Assembly: GCF_001270265.1 (NCBI RefSeq)
Contig: NZ_LGAP01000019.1
Span: 62,001 to 126,000 of the forward strand
Source of the DNA: Ensifer adhaerens
Lineage (GTDB): Bacteria > Pseudomonadota > Alphaproteobacteria > Rhizobiales > Rhizobiaceae
Direction: 5' to 3'
Length of the DNA stretch: 64,000 bases
In this document: piece after piece, positions 1 to 7,996 of the stretch
Position numbering within the stretch: the stretch's first letter is position 1
Layout: every line of letters begins with the position of its first letter
Made by a program: the position numbers and the translations under genes
The notes under the pieces: model-generated
Told to the model about the DNA's origin: nothing
The model's input: only the letters and a program-made list of their open reading frames with translations
The model's database searches: none

Positions 1-82
1 CTCCTGTGTTGCCACCGTGGCCGCGGTGCGCTTCGTTCGCCCGATACTTGCCTCGATGCATAATACCCATTGACGGCAATCT

Positions 83-110
83 GTCTATTGTGGATAAAAG
101 ACAAATAGAC
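83..110. promoter_or_regulatory. Inverted repeat upstream of the sugar-acid dehydratase gene
   Basis: Seven-base arms GTCTATT (83-89) and AATAGAC (104-110) flank a short AT-rich spacer that contains GATAAAAGA, 41 bases before the start of the dehydratase gene. The same GATAAAAGA core occurs in the ABC-transporter promoter region near 2855. An operator for a local sugar-responsive regulator is an inference; no regulator gene lies inside the window. The rest of 1-150 shows nothing I can call, apart from a ribosome binding site at 136-144. Confidence 0.35.
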
Positions 111-150
111 CCATCTCGAAATCGCAGAAGCTTTCACGGAGAAATTCAGA

Positions 151-1656
151 GTGTCTGTGCCGTCTTCAATCCTTCTGGCGCCTGAGGACAATGTGGTCGT
201 AGCGACGCTGGCAATCGCTGCCGGCGAGGCTCTGCCTGGCGGCGTTCGGGCTGCGACGAAGATCGATCCCGGGCACAAAGTTGCGATACGGCCGATCCAT
301 GCGGGCGATCCCGTGGTCAAATATGCCCAGGCGATCGGACGCGCGACCAGCGACATAGAAGCCGGCGAGCATGTCCATTCCCACAACCTCTCCTTTGATC
401 AGGACCGGCTGGCGATCAGCCCACAAGGTGCGCCGGAAGAGGCGAGTGCCGCCGACAGGGCGCGCACGTTCATGGGCTATCGGCGCGGAGACGGACGGGC
501 GGCGACGCGCAACTACATCGGCATCATTGCCAGCGTGAACTGTTCCACCACGGTCTGTCGGGCAATCGCCGAGGAGGCCAACAGGCGCATCCTGCCGAAA
601 TATGATGGCATCGACGGCTTCGTACCGATCGTCCACGACCAGGGCTGCGGCATGTCTTCGACTGGCGACGGCATGATGAACCTGCACAGGACCCTGGCCG
701 GCTATGCGCGGCACGTCAACTTCGGCGGCGCGCTGATGGTCGGGCTCGGTTGCGAGGTCAATCAGTTGACGCTCTACGGCCAGAGCGGGGCCGGGCAGGA
801 AAAGCGCCATTTCAATATCCAGGAGGCCGGCGGCTCGCGGCGTTCGGTGGAGCGTGCGCTCGGCATTCTCGATGAAATCGCCGAGGAGGTCGGCAGGCAA
901 CGTCGCGTCGCCATCCCAGTGAGCGAGATCATCGTTGGCCTGCAGTGCGGCGGCTCGGACGGTCTGTCGGGTATTACCGCCAACCCCGCGCTTGGTGCGG
1001 CGGTGGATATTCTGGCTGCTGCCGGCGGCACAGCCATCCTGTCGGAAACCTCGGAAATCTACGGTGCGGAACATCTGTTGCGCAGCCGCGCCGCCAACGG
1101 CGCGGTTGCCGCAAAGCTCGACGGACTGCTCGCCTGGTGGGAAAACTACGTCGCGCTGCATGGCGCCTCGCTCGACAACAATCCTTCGCCGGGCAACAAG
1201 CGCGGCGGCCTCACCACCATTCTGGAGAAGTCGCTGGGCGCGGTCGCCAAGGGCGGGCGCTCGCCGCTCAATGCGGTTTACGGCTATGCCGAACGCGTCA
1301 CCGAACACGGGCTCGTCTTCATGGATACGCCGGGCTACGACCCCGTGTCGGCGACCGGCCAGGTGGCCGGCGGTGCCAACGTGATCGCCTTTACCACCGG
1401 CCGCGGCAGCTGTTTCGGCTGTCGGCCCGCACCGTCGATCAAGCTGACCAGCAACACCGCGCTGTTCCGGGCGATGGAAGAAGACATGGACATCGATTGC
1501 GGCGTGATCGCATCCGGGGAGGCGACGATCGCCGGGCTCGGCCGCGAGATCTTCGATCTCATCATCGATACCGCTTCGGGAAAGAAGACCAAGAGCGAGC
1601 TTTTCGGCTACGGCGACAACGAATTCGTGCCCTGGCATCTCGGGGCGACACTCTGA
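151..1656 (+). CDS. UxaA-family dehydratase (altronate/galactarate/sugar-acid type)
   Basis: A 501-residue protein beginning with GTG, preceded by ACGGAGAAA. The first ~90 residues form a small SAF-like domain. From about residue 105 (FMGYRRGDGRAATRNYIGII) it follows the altronate/galactarate dehydratase C-terminal domain, with the conserved DQGCGM and LQCGGSD motifs and several cysteines that may hold metal. Family members dehydrate aldonic or aldaric acids to 2-keto-3-deoxy acids in the cytoplasm. The following genes encode an aldo/keto reductase, a ribose-type ABC importer and a zinc dehydrogenase, so the likely role is the dehydration step of sugar catabolism. A fucose- or galactose-like substrate is a guess from gene company; the sequence does not fix it. 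Confidence 0.85.
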   Translation: MSVPSSILLAPEDNVVVATLAIAAGEALPGGVRAATKIDPGHKVAIRPIHAGDPVVKYAQAIGRATSDIEAGEHVHSHNLSFDQDRLAISPQGAPEEASAADRARTFMGYRRGDGRAATRNYIGIIASVNCSTTVCRAIAEEANRRILPKYDGIDGFVPIVHDQGCGMSSTGDGMMNLHRTLAGYARHVNFGGALMVGLGCEVNQLTLYGQSGAGQEKRHFNIQEAGGSRRSVERALGILDEIAEEVGRQRRVAIPVSEIIVGLQCGGSDGLSGITANPALGAAVDILAAAGGTAILSETSEIYGAEHLLRSRAANGAVAAKLDGLLAWWENYVALHGASLDNNPSPGNKRGGLTTILEKSLGAVAKGGRSPLNAVYGYAERVTEHGLVFMDTPGYDPVSATGQVAGGANVIAFTTGRGSCFGCRPAPSIKLTSNTALFRAMEEDMDIDCGVIASGEATIAGLGREIFDLIIDTASGKKTKSELFGYGDNEFVPWHLGATL

Positions 1657-1695
1657 CGGTGTGATTTGCGCATCCTTGGAGGGAGGAGACAGGGA

Positions 1696-2715
1696 ATGCA
1701 GACGAGAAAGATCGGTGGCACCGACCTGTCGGTGACCGAATACAGTTTTGGCGCCGCCGGCCTTGGCGGGCTCTACCGCGAATGCACGCGCGAAGCGGCA
1801 ATGGAAACGCTGGAGGCTGCCTGGGCCGCCGGTTTGCGCTATTTCGACGTCGCGCCTTACTACGGCCTCGGGCTTGCCGAGCGGCGGGTCGGCGACTTCC
1901 TGCGCGACAAGCCGCGCGATGAGTTTGTGCTGTCCACCAAGGTCGGACGGCTGCTGCACCCCGTGCCGGAAGGTGAGGTGCCGGACTATTCCTACGTCAA
2001 GCCGCTGAACTTCGACGTGCGTTATGACTACAGCTACGATGCGATCATGCGCTCGGTGGAATTCAGTTATGCGCGCCTCGGTCTCAACCGCATCGATATT
2101 CTCTATGTCCATGACATCGGCGTCTACACCCATGGCGCCGCCCGCAACGCCGTCTATCTCAGACAACTCTTGGATTCCGGCCTCAAGGCGCTGGAGGAAC
2201 TGAAGGCCGGCGGCGTGATCGCCGCCTATGGGCTCGGCGTCAACGAGGTTCCGGTTTGCCTGGAGGTGATGCGCCGCGCCGAGATCGACTGCATCCTGCT
2301 CGCGGGGCGCTATACGCTGCTCGATCGTTCCGCCGTTGCCGAACTCCTGCCGCTCTGCGAGACAAAGAAGGCGTCGCTCATCGTCGGTGGTGTGTTCAAT
2401 TCCGGCATCCTGGCGACCGGCCCGGTCGACGGCGCGCATTTCGACTACATGCCCGCCAGCGCGGAGGTGCGCGGCAAGGTCGGCGCGATGGAGCGCATTG
2501 CCCGAGAGCGTGGTGTGCCGCTGGCCGCTGCCGCCATGCAGTTTCCGCTCGACAATGCAATGGTTGCCTCGGTCCTGCTCGGGACGGCGAAACCGGAGAG
2601 CCTGAAGCGCAACATGGACGCGCTGCGGCACCGACTGTCGGCGGACGATTTCTCGGCTTTTGAGCCTTACACGCTTGTGGCGCCGGAGCTTGGATTGGAG
2701 GCGGTCCGGGCCTGA
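1696..2715 (+). CDS. Aldo/keto reductase (aldose 1-dehydrogenase type)
   Basis: A 339-residue TIM-barrel oxidoreductase. The ATG at 1696 is preferred over an upstream TTG because a strong GGAGGGAGGAGA precedes it and the protein then begins MQTRKIGGTDLSV, as is usual in the family. Catalytic residues can be placed: Asp51 and Tyr56 (FDVAPYYG), Lys82 (LSTKVGR) and a His in YVHDIG. It resembles D-threo-aldose (L-fucose/L-galactose) dehydrogenases, which oxidise the free sugar to its lactone with NAD(P). It starts 39 bases after the dehydratase gene and is probably co-transcribed with it. Substrate is inferred only. Confidence 0.85.
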   Translation: MQTRKIGGTDLSVTEYSFGAAGLGGLYRECTREAAMETLEAAWAAGLRYFDVAPYYGLGLAERRVGDFLRDKPRDEFVLSTKVGRLLHPVPEGEVPDYSYVKPLNFDVRYDYSYDAIMRSVEFSYARLGLNRIDILYVHDIGVYTHGAARNAVYLRQLLDSGLKALEELKAGGVIAAYGLGVNEVPVCLEVMRRAEIDCILLAGRYTLLDRSAVAELLPLCETKKASLIVGGVFNSGILATGPVDGAHFDYMPASAEVRGKVGAMERIARERGVPLAAAAMQFPLDNAMVASVLLGTAKPESLKRNMDALRHRLSADDFSAFEPYTLVAPELGLEAVRA

Positions 2716-2848
2716 GGCTCGGGTGCCGGGCCGGCGGTCTTCGCAGGTACGGCGCAAACGCAATCTCGGAGGAGACAGTGCAGTCACGCAAATCGCAGCA
2801 GCGACTGCTTGCAAAGCGGAGAATGTTGTATTAGCGTTTCAATATGTT

Positions 2849-2862
2849 TTTTATCGATAAAA
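2849..2862. promoter_or_regulatory. Perfect palindrome TTTTATCGATAAAA in the sugar ABC promoter region
   Basis: A 14-bp perfect palindrome with a central CG sits 71 bases before the binding-protein gene, in the 218-base gap after the aldo/keto reductase. Central CG and AT-rich arms resemble LacI- or DeoR-type operators. The right half (GATAAAAGA) recurs within the inverted repeat at 83-110, suggesting one regulator for both parts of the cluster. The assignment is inference. Confidence 0.4.
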
Positions 2863-2933
2863 GATCGATCCGCGAGCACCCGGTGAATCGATCTCCATAA
2901 GGTGGAACGAGGTGCACTGAGAGGAGAAACCCA

Positions 2934-3923
2934 ATGAGCATAACCAAGCACATTCTTTCCCGTCGTGCCTTCACCGCCTTGGCCGGCGCGGCGATGATCG
3001 CCACGATGGCGCCTGTCGCGTCCTTCGCGCAGGATGTAACCATTCCGATCATCGTCAAGGATACCACGTCCTTTTACTGGCAGATCGTGCTGGCGGGCGC
3101 ACGCGCGGCCGGGAAGGACCTTGGTGTCAATGTCCCTGAACTTGGTGCGCAAGCCGAATCCGACATCAACGGTCAGATCACTATTCTTGAGAACGCCGTT
3201 GCCGGTTCGCCGGTGGCCGTCGTGATCTCGCCGACCGAGTTCAAGGCGCTTGGCAAGCCGATCGACGAAGCCGCAAAATCGGTTCCGATCATCGGCATCG
3301 ATTCTGCTGCCGACTCCAAGGCCTTCTCCTCCTTCCTGACGACCGACAACGTCCAGGGCGGCAGGATCGCCGCCGATGGTCTTGCCGCTGCTGTCAAGGG
3401 AATGACCGGCAAGGAAGAGGGTGAGATTGTAATCATCACCAACCTGCCGGGCGTCGGTTCGCTCGATCAGCGCCGTGAAGGCTTCCTCGATCAGATCAAG
3501 ACGAAATATCCGGGCTTCAAGGTCGTGGCCGACAAATATGCCGACGGCCAGGCGACCACCGGCCTCAACATGATGACCGACCTGATCACCGCCAATCCGA
3601 ACCTCGTCGGCGTCTTTGCCTCCAACCTGATCATGGCGCAGGGCGTCGGCCAGGCGATTGCCGAAAACAAGCTCGGCGACAAGATCAAGGTAATCGGCTT
3701 CGACAGCGACGAGAAGACCGTCGGCTTCCTCAAGGAAGGCGTGCTCGCCGGCCTGGTCGTCCAGGACCCCTATCGCATGGGCTATGATGGCGTGAAGACG
3801 GCGCTGGCGGTCTCGAAGAAGGAGAAGGTCGAGGCCAACGTCGATACCGGCGCCAATCTGGTGACCAAGGCCAACATGGCTGAGCCGAAGATCGATGCTC
3901 TGCTCAACCCGAAAGTGAATTAA
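2934..3923 (+). CDS. Sugar ABC transporter, periplasmic substrate-binding protein
   Basis: A 329-residue RbsB-like (Peripla_BP_4) protein. The N-terminus has a Tat-like SRRAFTAL motif followed by a hydrophobic stretch and a probable cleavage after ASFA. The mature part contains the binding-fold pattern of the ribose/galactose family (for example IIGIDSAADS and VIGFDSDEKT). GAGAGGAGAAA lies just upstream of the ATG. It is followed by the matching ATPase and permease, so it captures a sugar in the periplasm for import. The exact sugar is unknown; the neighbouring dehydrogenases and dehydratase suggest a deoxy- or aldohexose. Confidence 0.9.
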   Translation: MSITKHILSRRAFTALAGAAMIATMAPVASFAQDVTIPIIVKDTTSFYWQIVLAGARAAGKDLGVNVPELGAQAESDINGQITILENAVAGSPVAVVISPTEFKALGKPIDEAAKSVPIIGIDSAADSKAFSSFLTTDNVQGGRIAADGLAAAVKGMTGKEEGEIVIITNLPGVGSLDQRREGFLDQIKTKYPGFKVVADKYADGQATTGLNMMTDLITANPNLVGVFASNLIMAQGVGQAIAENKLGDKIKVIGFDSDEKTVGFLKEGVLAGLVVQDPYRMGYDGVKTALAVSKKEKVEANVDTGANLVTKANMAEPKIDALLNPKVN

Positions 3924-4035
3924 CGGCAATCGGCGGCAGGCGCGCGAACTTCGCCTGCCGCCGAGAATACGGTTGCCAGCGGCCGGGTACGAGGACCGGC
4001 CGCTGGCAGTCTGTGCGATTGGGAGGAATGCGCAG

Positions 4036-5589
4036 ATGCCAGGTCTCGATGAGGTCAGTGATATCAAGAGCGACGGTTTGAAGACGGCTGCCCGCCACCC
4101 GGTGCCGAAGGGCGAGCCGATCCTGGAAATGCGCGCGCTGCAGAAGAAGTACGGCGCCGTCGAAGCGCTGAAGCCTGCCTCCATCACATTCCTGTCCGGG
4201 GAGATTCACGCGATCGTCGGCGAAAATGGTGCCGGAAAATCGACGCTGATCAAGCTTCTGACCGGCGTCATCCGGCGCACCTCCGGCGAAGTCTATTGGT
4301 GCGGCAAGCCGGTCCAGCTCGACAATCCGCATGAGGCGATCGCCCGCGGCATCAACGCCGTGCATCAGGAGGTGGTGCTTTGCCCGCACTTGAGCGTGGC
4401 CGCCAACATGTTCCTCGGCGACGAGATGAAAAGCGCCGGGCTGATGCGCAAGCGAGCCATGACCGAGGCGGCCCAGAGCGTCCTTGACGATCTCGGCTTC
4501 AACCTGCCGGCCGCGGCAACGCTCGGCAGCCTGACGATCGGCCAGCAGCAATTGGTCGCGACCGCCCGCGCCGCCATGCGCGGTACCCAGTTTCTGATCT
4601 TCGACGAGCCGACCGCCTATCTGACCCGACAGGAATCCGCGCAACTGTTCCGGCTCATTCGCCGGCTGCAGGGCGAGGGTGTGACGATCGTCTATATCAG
4701 CCACCGCATGGAGGAAGTCTTCGAACTGGCCGATCGTGTCTCGGTGCTGCGCGACGGCACCCATGTCGGCACGCGAAGGATCGGCGAGACCAATGACGCC
4801 GAGCTGATCACCCTGATGATCAATCGCACCATCGAGCAGATCTATCACAAGGAACATTTTCCGGCCGGTGAAGTGATCGTCGAAACCCGAGGCTTGAGCG
4901 GCCCCGGCTTCGAGGATGTGTCGCTGACCGTTCGCGCCGGCGAGATCGTCGGCCTCTATGGTTTGATCGGTGCCGGCCGCAGCGAATTCGCGCTAGGCCT
5001 CTATGGCCGCCATGCCTCGACCGCGGGCGAGGTCTACTGGCAGGGACGCAAGGTCAAGATCGCCAACGAGCGGACCGCGATGGACCTTGGCATTGCGCTG
5101 GCGCCGGAAAGTCGGCGCGACCAGGGCCTCTGCCTCAACCTGCCGATCGGTCTCAACATCAATCTGCCGGTTTTCAGTCGGCTGACGCGCGGGCTGACGA
5201 TCAACCGTCAGAAGGAAATCGAGAATGCCGATCGGCAGATCAGGGATCTGAAGATCAAGACGCCATCGCGCCGCGTTCTTGCCTCGGCGATGTCCGGCGG
5301 CAACCAGCAGAAGATCGTCATCGGCAAGTGGCTGAGCCACGGCGCCAAGCTCTTCATCTTCGACGAGCCGACGGTCGGTGTCGATGTCGGCACCAAGGCG
5401 GAAATCTACCGGCTGTTCGCTCGGCTTCTGGAGAACGGAGCGGGGATCATCCTGATCTCCTCTTACCTGCCTGAAGTCTACGAACTGTCCGATCGCCTGC
5501 ACGTGTTCCGGCGGGGACGGCTGGTCGCCAGCCACGACTATCGAGCGGCGAGCCACGAGGAAGTGCTGACGCAGGCGATCGGTGTCTGA
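4036..5589 (+). CDS. Sugar ABC transporter, double ATP-binding protein
   Basis: A 517-residue RbsA/MglA-type ATPase with two nucleotide-binding domains. The first has an intact Walker A (GENGAGKST, residues ~62-70) and signature LTIGQQQ. The second has the degenerate P-loop GAGRSE normal for this subfamily, with signature MSGGNQQK and Walker B FIFDEPT. ATG 4036 is chosen over an earlier start at 3973 because GGGAGGA lies at 4021-4027. It powers the permease encoded next and works with the preceding binding protein. Confidence 0.9.
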   Translation: MPGLDEVSDIKSDGLKTAARHPVPKGEPILEMRALQKKYGAVEALKPASITFLSGEIHAIVGENGAGKSTLIKLLTGVIRRTSGEVYWCGKPVQLDNPHEAIARGINAVHQEVVLCPHLSVAANMFLGDEMKSAGLMRKRAMTEAAQSVLDDLGFNLPAAATLGSLTIGQQQLVATARAAMRGTQFLIFDEPTAYLTRQESAQLFRLIRRLQGEGVTIVYISHRMEEVFELADRVSVLRDGTHVGTRRIGETNDAELITLMINRTIEQIYHKEHFPAGEVIVETRGLSGPGFEDVSLTVRAGEIVGLYGLIGAGRSEFALGLYGRHASTAGEVYWQGRKVKIANERTAMDLGIALAPESRRDQGLCLNLPIGLNINLPVFSRLTRGLTINRQKEIENADRQIRDLKIKTPSRRVLASAMSGGNQQKIVIGKWLSHGAKLFIFDEPTVGVDVGTKAEIYRLFARLLENGAGIILISSYLPEVYELSDRLHVFRRGRLVASHDYRAASHEEVLTQAIGV

Positions 5590-5629
5590 TCGCCACAATG
5601 ACAATCAAGGGGAAGCAGGGAGGACGACG

Positions 5630-6607
5630 ATGAGTGCTGAAACGGTCGACAGCGGAGCAGGCCCGGCGCCGCGGAAAGGCGTGAGCATCCTGTTCGGCCT
5701 GACGCTTCTCGGGCTCCTGCTTTTCCTCTGGCTGCTGCTGGGGCTCGCCACCAACAGTTTCTGGACGCCCAACAACATCAGCAACCTGCTGCGTCAGGGC
5801 GCCATGACGGCAATCCTTGCCGTCGGCCAGACCTTCGTCATTATCACCGCCGGCATCGATCTTTCCGTCGGTGCCGTCGTCGGCTTCACCAGCGTGATCG
5901 TCGCCTGGTTGCTCGCCGCCGGCGTGCCGCTGTGGATCGCCATCATCCTGACGCTCGCCTTCGGCGTGCTGATCGGCGCCTTCCACGCCTTCGGCATCGT
6001 CCGCATGGGGCTGCCGCCGTTCATCATCACGCTGGCGACCCTGACCTCGCTGCGCGGCATTGGGCTGTTGATCACCAACGGCTCGACGATTTCGATCACC
6101 AACGAGGCCTTCACCAATTTCTCCCGCGCCGACTTCCTCGGCGTGCCCAGCCTGTTCTGGATGGTGATCGTGGTGGCGATCCCGGCCTATGTCTTCCTGC
6201 ACTTGAGCCGCTTCGGCCGCTATCTCTTTGCCGTCGGTTCCAACAGCGAGGCGGCACGCCTTTCCGGCGTCAACGTGCATCGCACCATCTACCTCGCCTA
6301 TATCCTGTCCTCGACCTGCGCGGCCTTCGTCGGCCTGCTGCTGGCGTCCCGTATCGGCATCGGCAATGCCACACAGGCCGAAGGCTGGGAACTGCAGGCG
6401 ATCGCCTCCTCGGTCATCGGCGGCACGAGCCTGTTCGGCGCCGTCGGCTCCGTACATGGCCCGCTGCTCGGCGCCTTCATCCTCGCCACGATCAACAACG
6501 GCGCCAACCTGCTCAACGTCAATTCGTTCTGGCAGCGCATCATTACCGGCGTCCTGATCATCGTGATCGTCTATTTTGATCAGCTCAGGCGGCGCGGCGC
6601 GCGCTAG
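5630..6607 (+). CDS. Sugar ABC transporter, permease (RbsC type)
   Basis: A 325-residue inner-membrane protein of the BPD_transp_2 family, with many hydrophobic helices and the conserved AGIDLSVGAVVG and AIASSVIGGTSLFG regions. The ATG at 5630 has AGGGAGGA upstream. An in-frame GTG at 5582 would overlap the ATPase stop codon but lacks a comparable ribosome binding site. It forms the membrane channel of the importer encoded with the two preceding genes. Confidence 0.88.
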   Translation: MSAETVDSGAGPAPRKGVSILFGLTLLGLLLFLWLLLGLATNSFWTPNNISNLLRQGAMTAILAVGQTFVIITAGIDLSVGAVVGFTSVIVAWLLAAGVPLWIAIILTLAFGVLIGAFHAFGIVRMGLPPFIITLATLTSLRGIGLLITNGSTISITNEAFTNFSRADFLGVPSLFWMVIVVAIPAYVFLHLSRFGRYLFAVGSNSEAARLSGVNVHRTIYLAYILSSTCAAFVGLLLASRIGIGNATQAEGWELQAIASSVIGGTSLFGAVGSVHGPLLGAFILATINNGANLLNVNSFWQRIITGVLIIVIVYFDQLRRRGAR

Positions 6608-6640
6608 GCGTGAGGCCTCTGACAACATACGGAAAATGAC

Positions 6641-7663
6641 ATGAAAGCCGTCCTCTGTCCGCAACCCGGTCGCCTGGAGATTGTTGAACGTGCGCCTGTG
6701 TCGGCCCCACCTTCGGGATGGGTCAGCGTGGCCGTCAGCCATGTCGGCATCTGCGGCACCGACTATCACATCTTCGCCGGCAAGCACCCGTTCCTGGAAT
6801 ATCCCAGGGTCATGGGGCACGAGATCTCGGCGACCGTGGTTGCCAATGGACCGGGGACGACAATCGCCCCGGGGACGCCGGTGGTCGTCAACCCCTATCT
6901 CTCCTGCGGCGACTGTGTCGCCTGCCGCCGGGGCAAACCGAATTGCTGCACCGCCATCAGGGTCCTCGGCGTCCACACAGACGGTGCTTTCTGCGAGGAA
7001 ATTCTTGTTCCCGAGGGCAATCTTTACCCGGCAATCGATCTATCGCCCGAGGCGGCAGCGACGGTCGAGTTCCTCGCCATCGGCGCCCACGCCGTGCGCC
7101 GGGTTGCCGCACCTGCCGGCGTTCGCGCCCTTGTCATCGGCGCCGGGCCGATCGGGCTTGGAACGGCCATCTTCTCGCGCATCGCCGGCCACGAGGTGAC
7201 GCTGATGGATACCAGCAGTGAAAGGCTGGCCTTTGCGACCGAGCGGCTTGGTTTCGGTTCTGGCATCGTTGCCGACGAAACGTCCGGCCGGCGCGTCGCC
7301 GAGGCCACGGGCGGCGACGGTTTCGATGTCGTCTTCGACGCCACCGGCCATGGCGGCTCGATGGAAGCGGCCTTCGGCTATGTGGCTCACGGAGGAACAC
7401 TGGTGTTCGTCAGCGTGGTCAAGGACGACATCCGCTTCTCCGATCCGGAGTTTCATAAGCGCGAAATGACGCTGATCGGCAGCCGCAATGCGACGCGCGA
7501 GGATTTCGATCATGTCGTGAACTCGATACGTGAGGGGTTGGTGCCGGTGGAGAGATTGATCACCCATCGAACGACGATGGATGCGGTGGTTGAGGATCTG
7601 CCACGCTGGGCGAACGAGAAGTCGGGCCTGGTCAAGGCGATCGTCCGGATCGCGGCGGCGTGA
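6641..7663 (+). CDS. Zinc-dependent alcohol/polyol dehydrogenase
   Basis: A 340-residue medium-chain dehydrogenase. Catalytic zinc ligands are visible as Cys in GICGTDYH and His-Glu in MGHE; the structural zinc site is the cysteine cluster in CGDCVACRRGKPNCC. The NAD(P)-binding motif is VIGAGPIGLG. It resembles L-idonate/galactitol-type dehydrogenases and starts 33 bases after the permease gene, so it is probably part of the sugar operon and oxidises a hydroxyl of a sugar acid or keto-deoxy acid intermediate. The precise substrate cannot be read from sequence. Confidence 0.85.
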   Translation: MKAVLCPQPGRLEIVERAPVSAPPSGWVSVAVSHVGICGTDYHIFAGKHPFLEYPRVMGHEISATVVANGPGTTIAPGTPVVVNPYLSCGDCVACRRGKPNCCTAIRVLGVHTDGAFCEEILVPEGNLYPAIDLSPEAAATVEFLAIGAHAVRRVAAPAGVRALVIGAGPIGLGTAIFSRIAGHEVTLMDTSSERLAFATERLGFGSGIVADETSGRRVAEATGGDGFDVVFDATGHGGSMEAAFGYVAHGGTLVFVSVVKDDIRFSDPEFHKREMTLIGSRNATREDFDHVVNSIREGLVPVERLITHRTTMDAVVEDLPRWANEKSGLVKAIVRIAAA

Positions 7664-7846
7664 CGGCCCGTTCTGCTGCGATGCGGAAGATCGGGCGGAA
7701 GACTGACCACCGTGGGGTCGCTTCAGAAAAGGCTGCTGCTCGCGCCCTAAGACCGCGATTTCTGACGAAAACGCGCTCTTTCGGCCAGCCTCGAGCAAGT
7801 CCGTTTGTTAATTATCAGTAATCCGGCGGCATTCTCGCAGAAGTCG

Positions 7847-7890
7847 CTTGTATCGAACCGAAACGGGTATACTTGTTGCAGTGCACAAGA
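7847..7890 (+). promoter_or_regulatory. phaZ promoter with a TGC-N3-GCA (PhaR/AniA-like) operator
   Basis: In the 333-base gap before phaZ there is a possible -35 CTTGTA (7847-7852) and a good -10 TATACT (7868-7873), with a short 15-base spacing. Directly after the -10 comes TGCAGTGCA (7877-7885) inside a wider imperfect palindrome (CTTGTTGC...GCACAAG). TGC-N3-GCA is the pattern recognised by PhaR, the regulator that senses polyhydroxybutyrate granules. A repressor bound there would cover the transcription start. I see no other element in 7664-7996. Confidence 0.45.
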
Positions 7891-7996
7891 AACATGGTAG
7901 TCTGGCAGGGATTGCGGACACCAAGACAAACAATCGCAAGCTTGCGTCCGACTGGGAGCGGCGTTGTCGTTGATTGAACCAAGGGGTACGCTTCCT

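Noticed and set aside
166-2814. Very long minus-strand open frame (882 codons) opposite the dehydratase and aldo/keto reductase genes
   Set aside because: It lacks any family similarity and runs across two clear genes and the gap between them; it results from high GC codon bias on the opposite strand.
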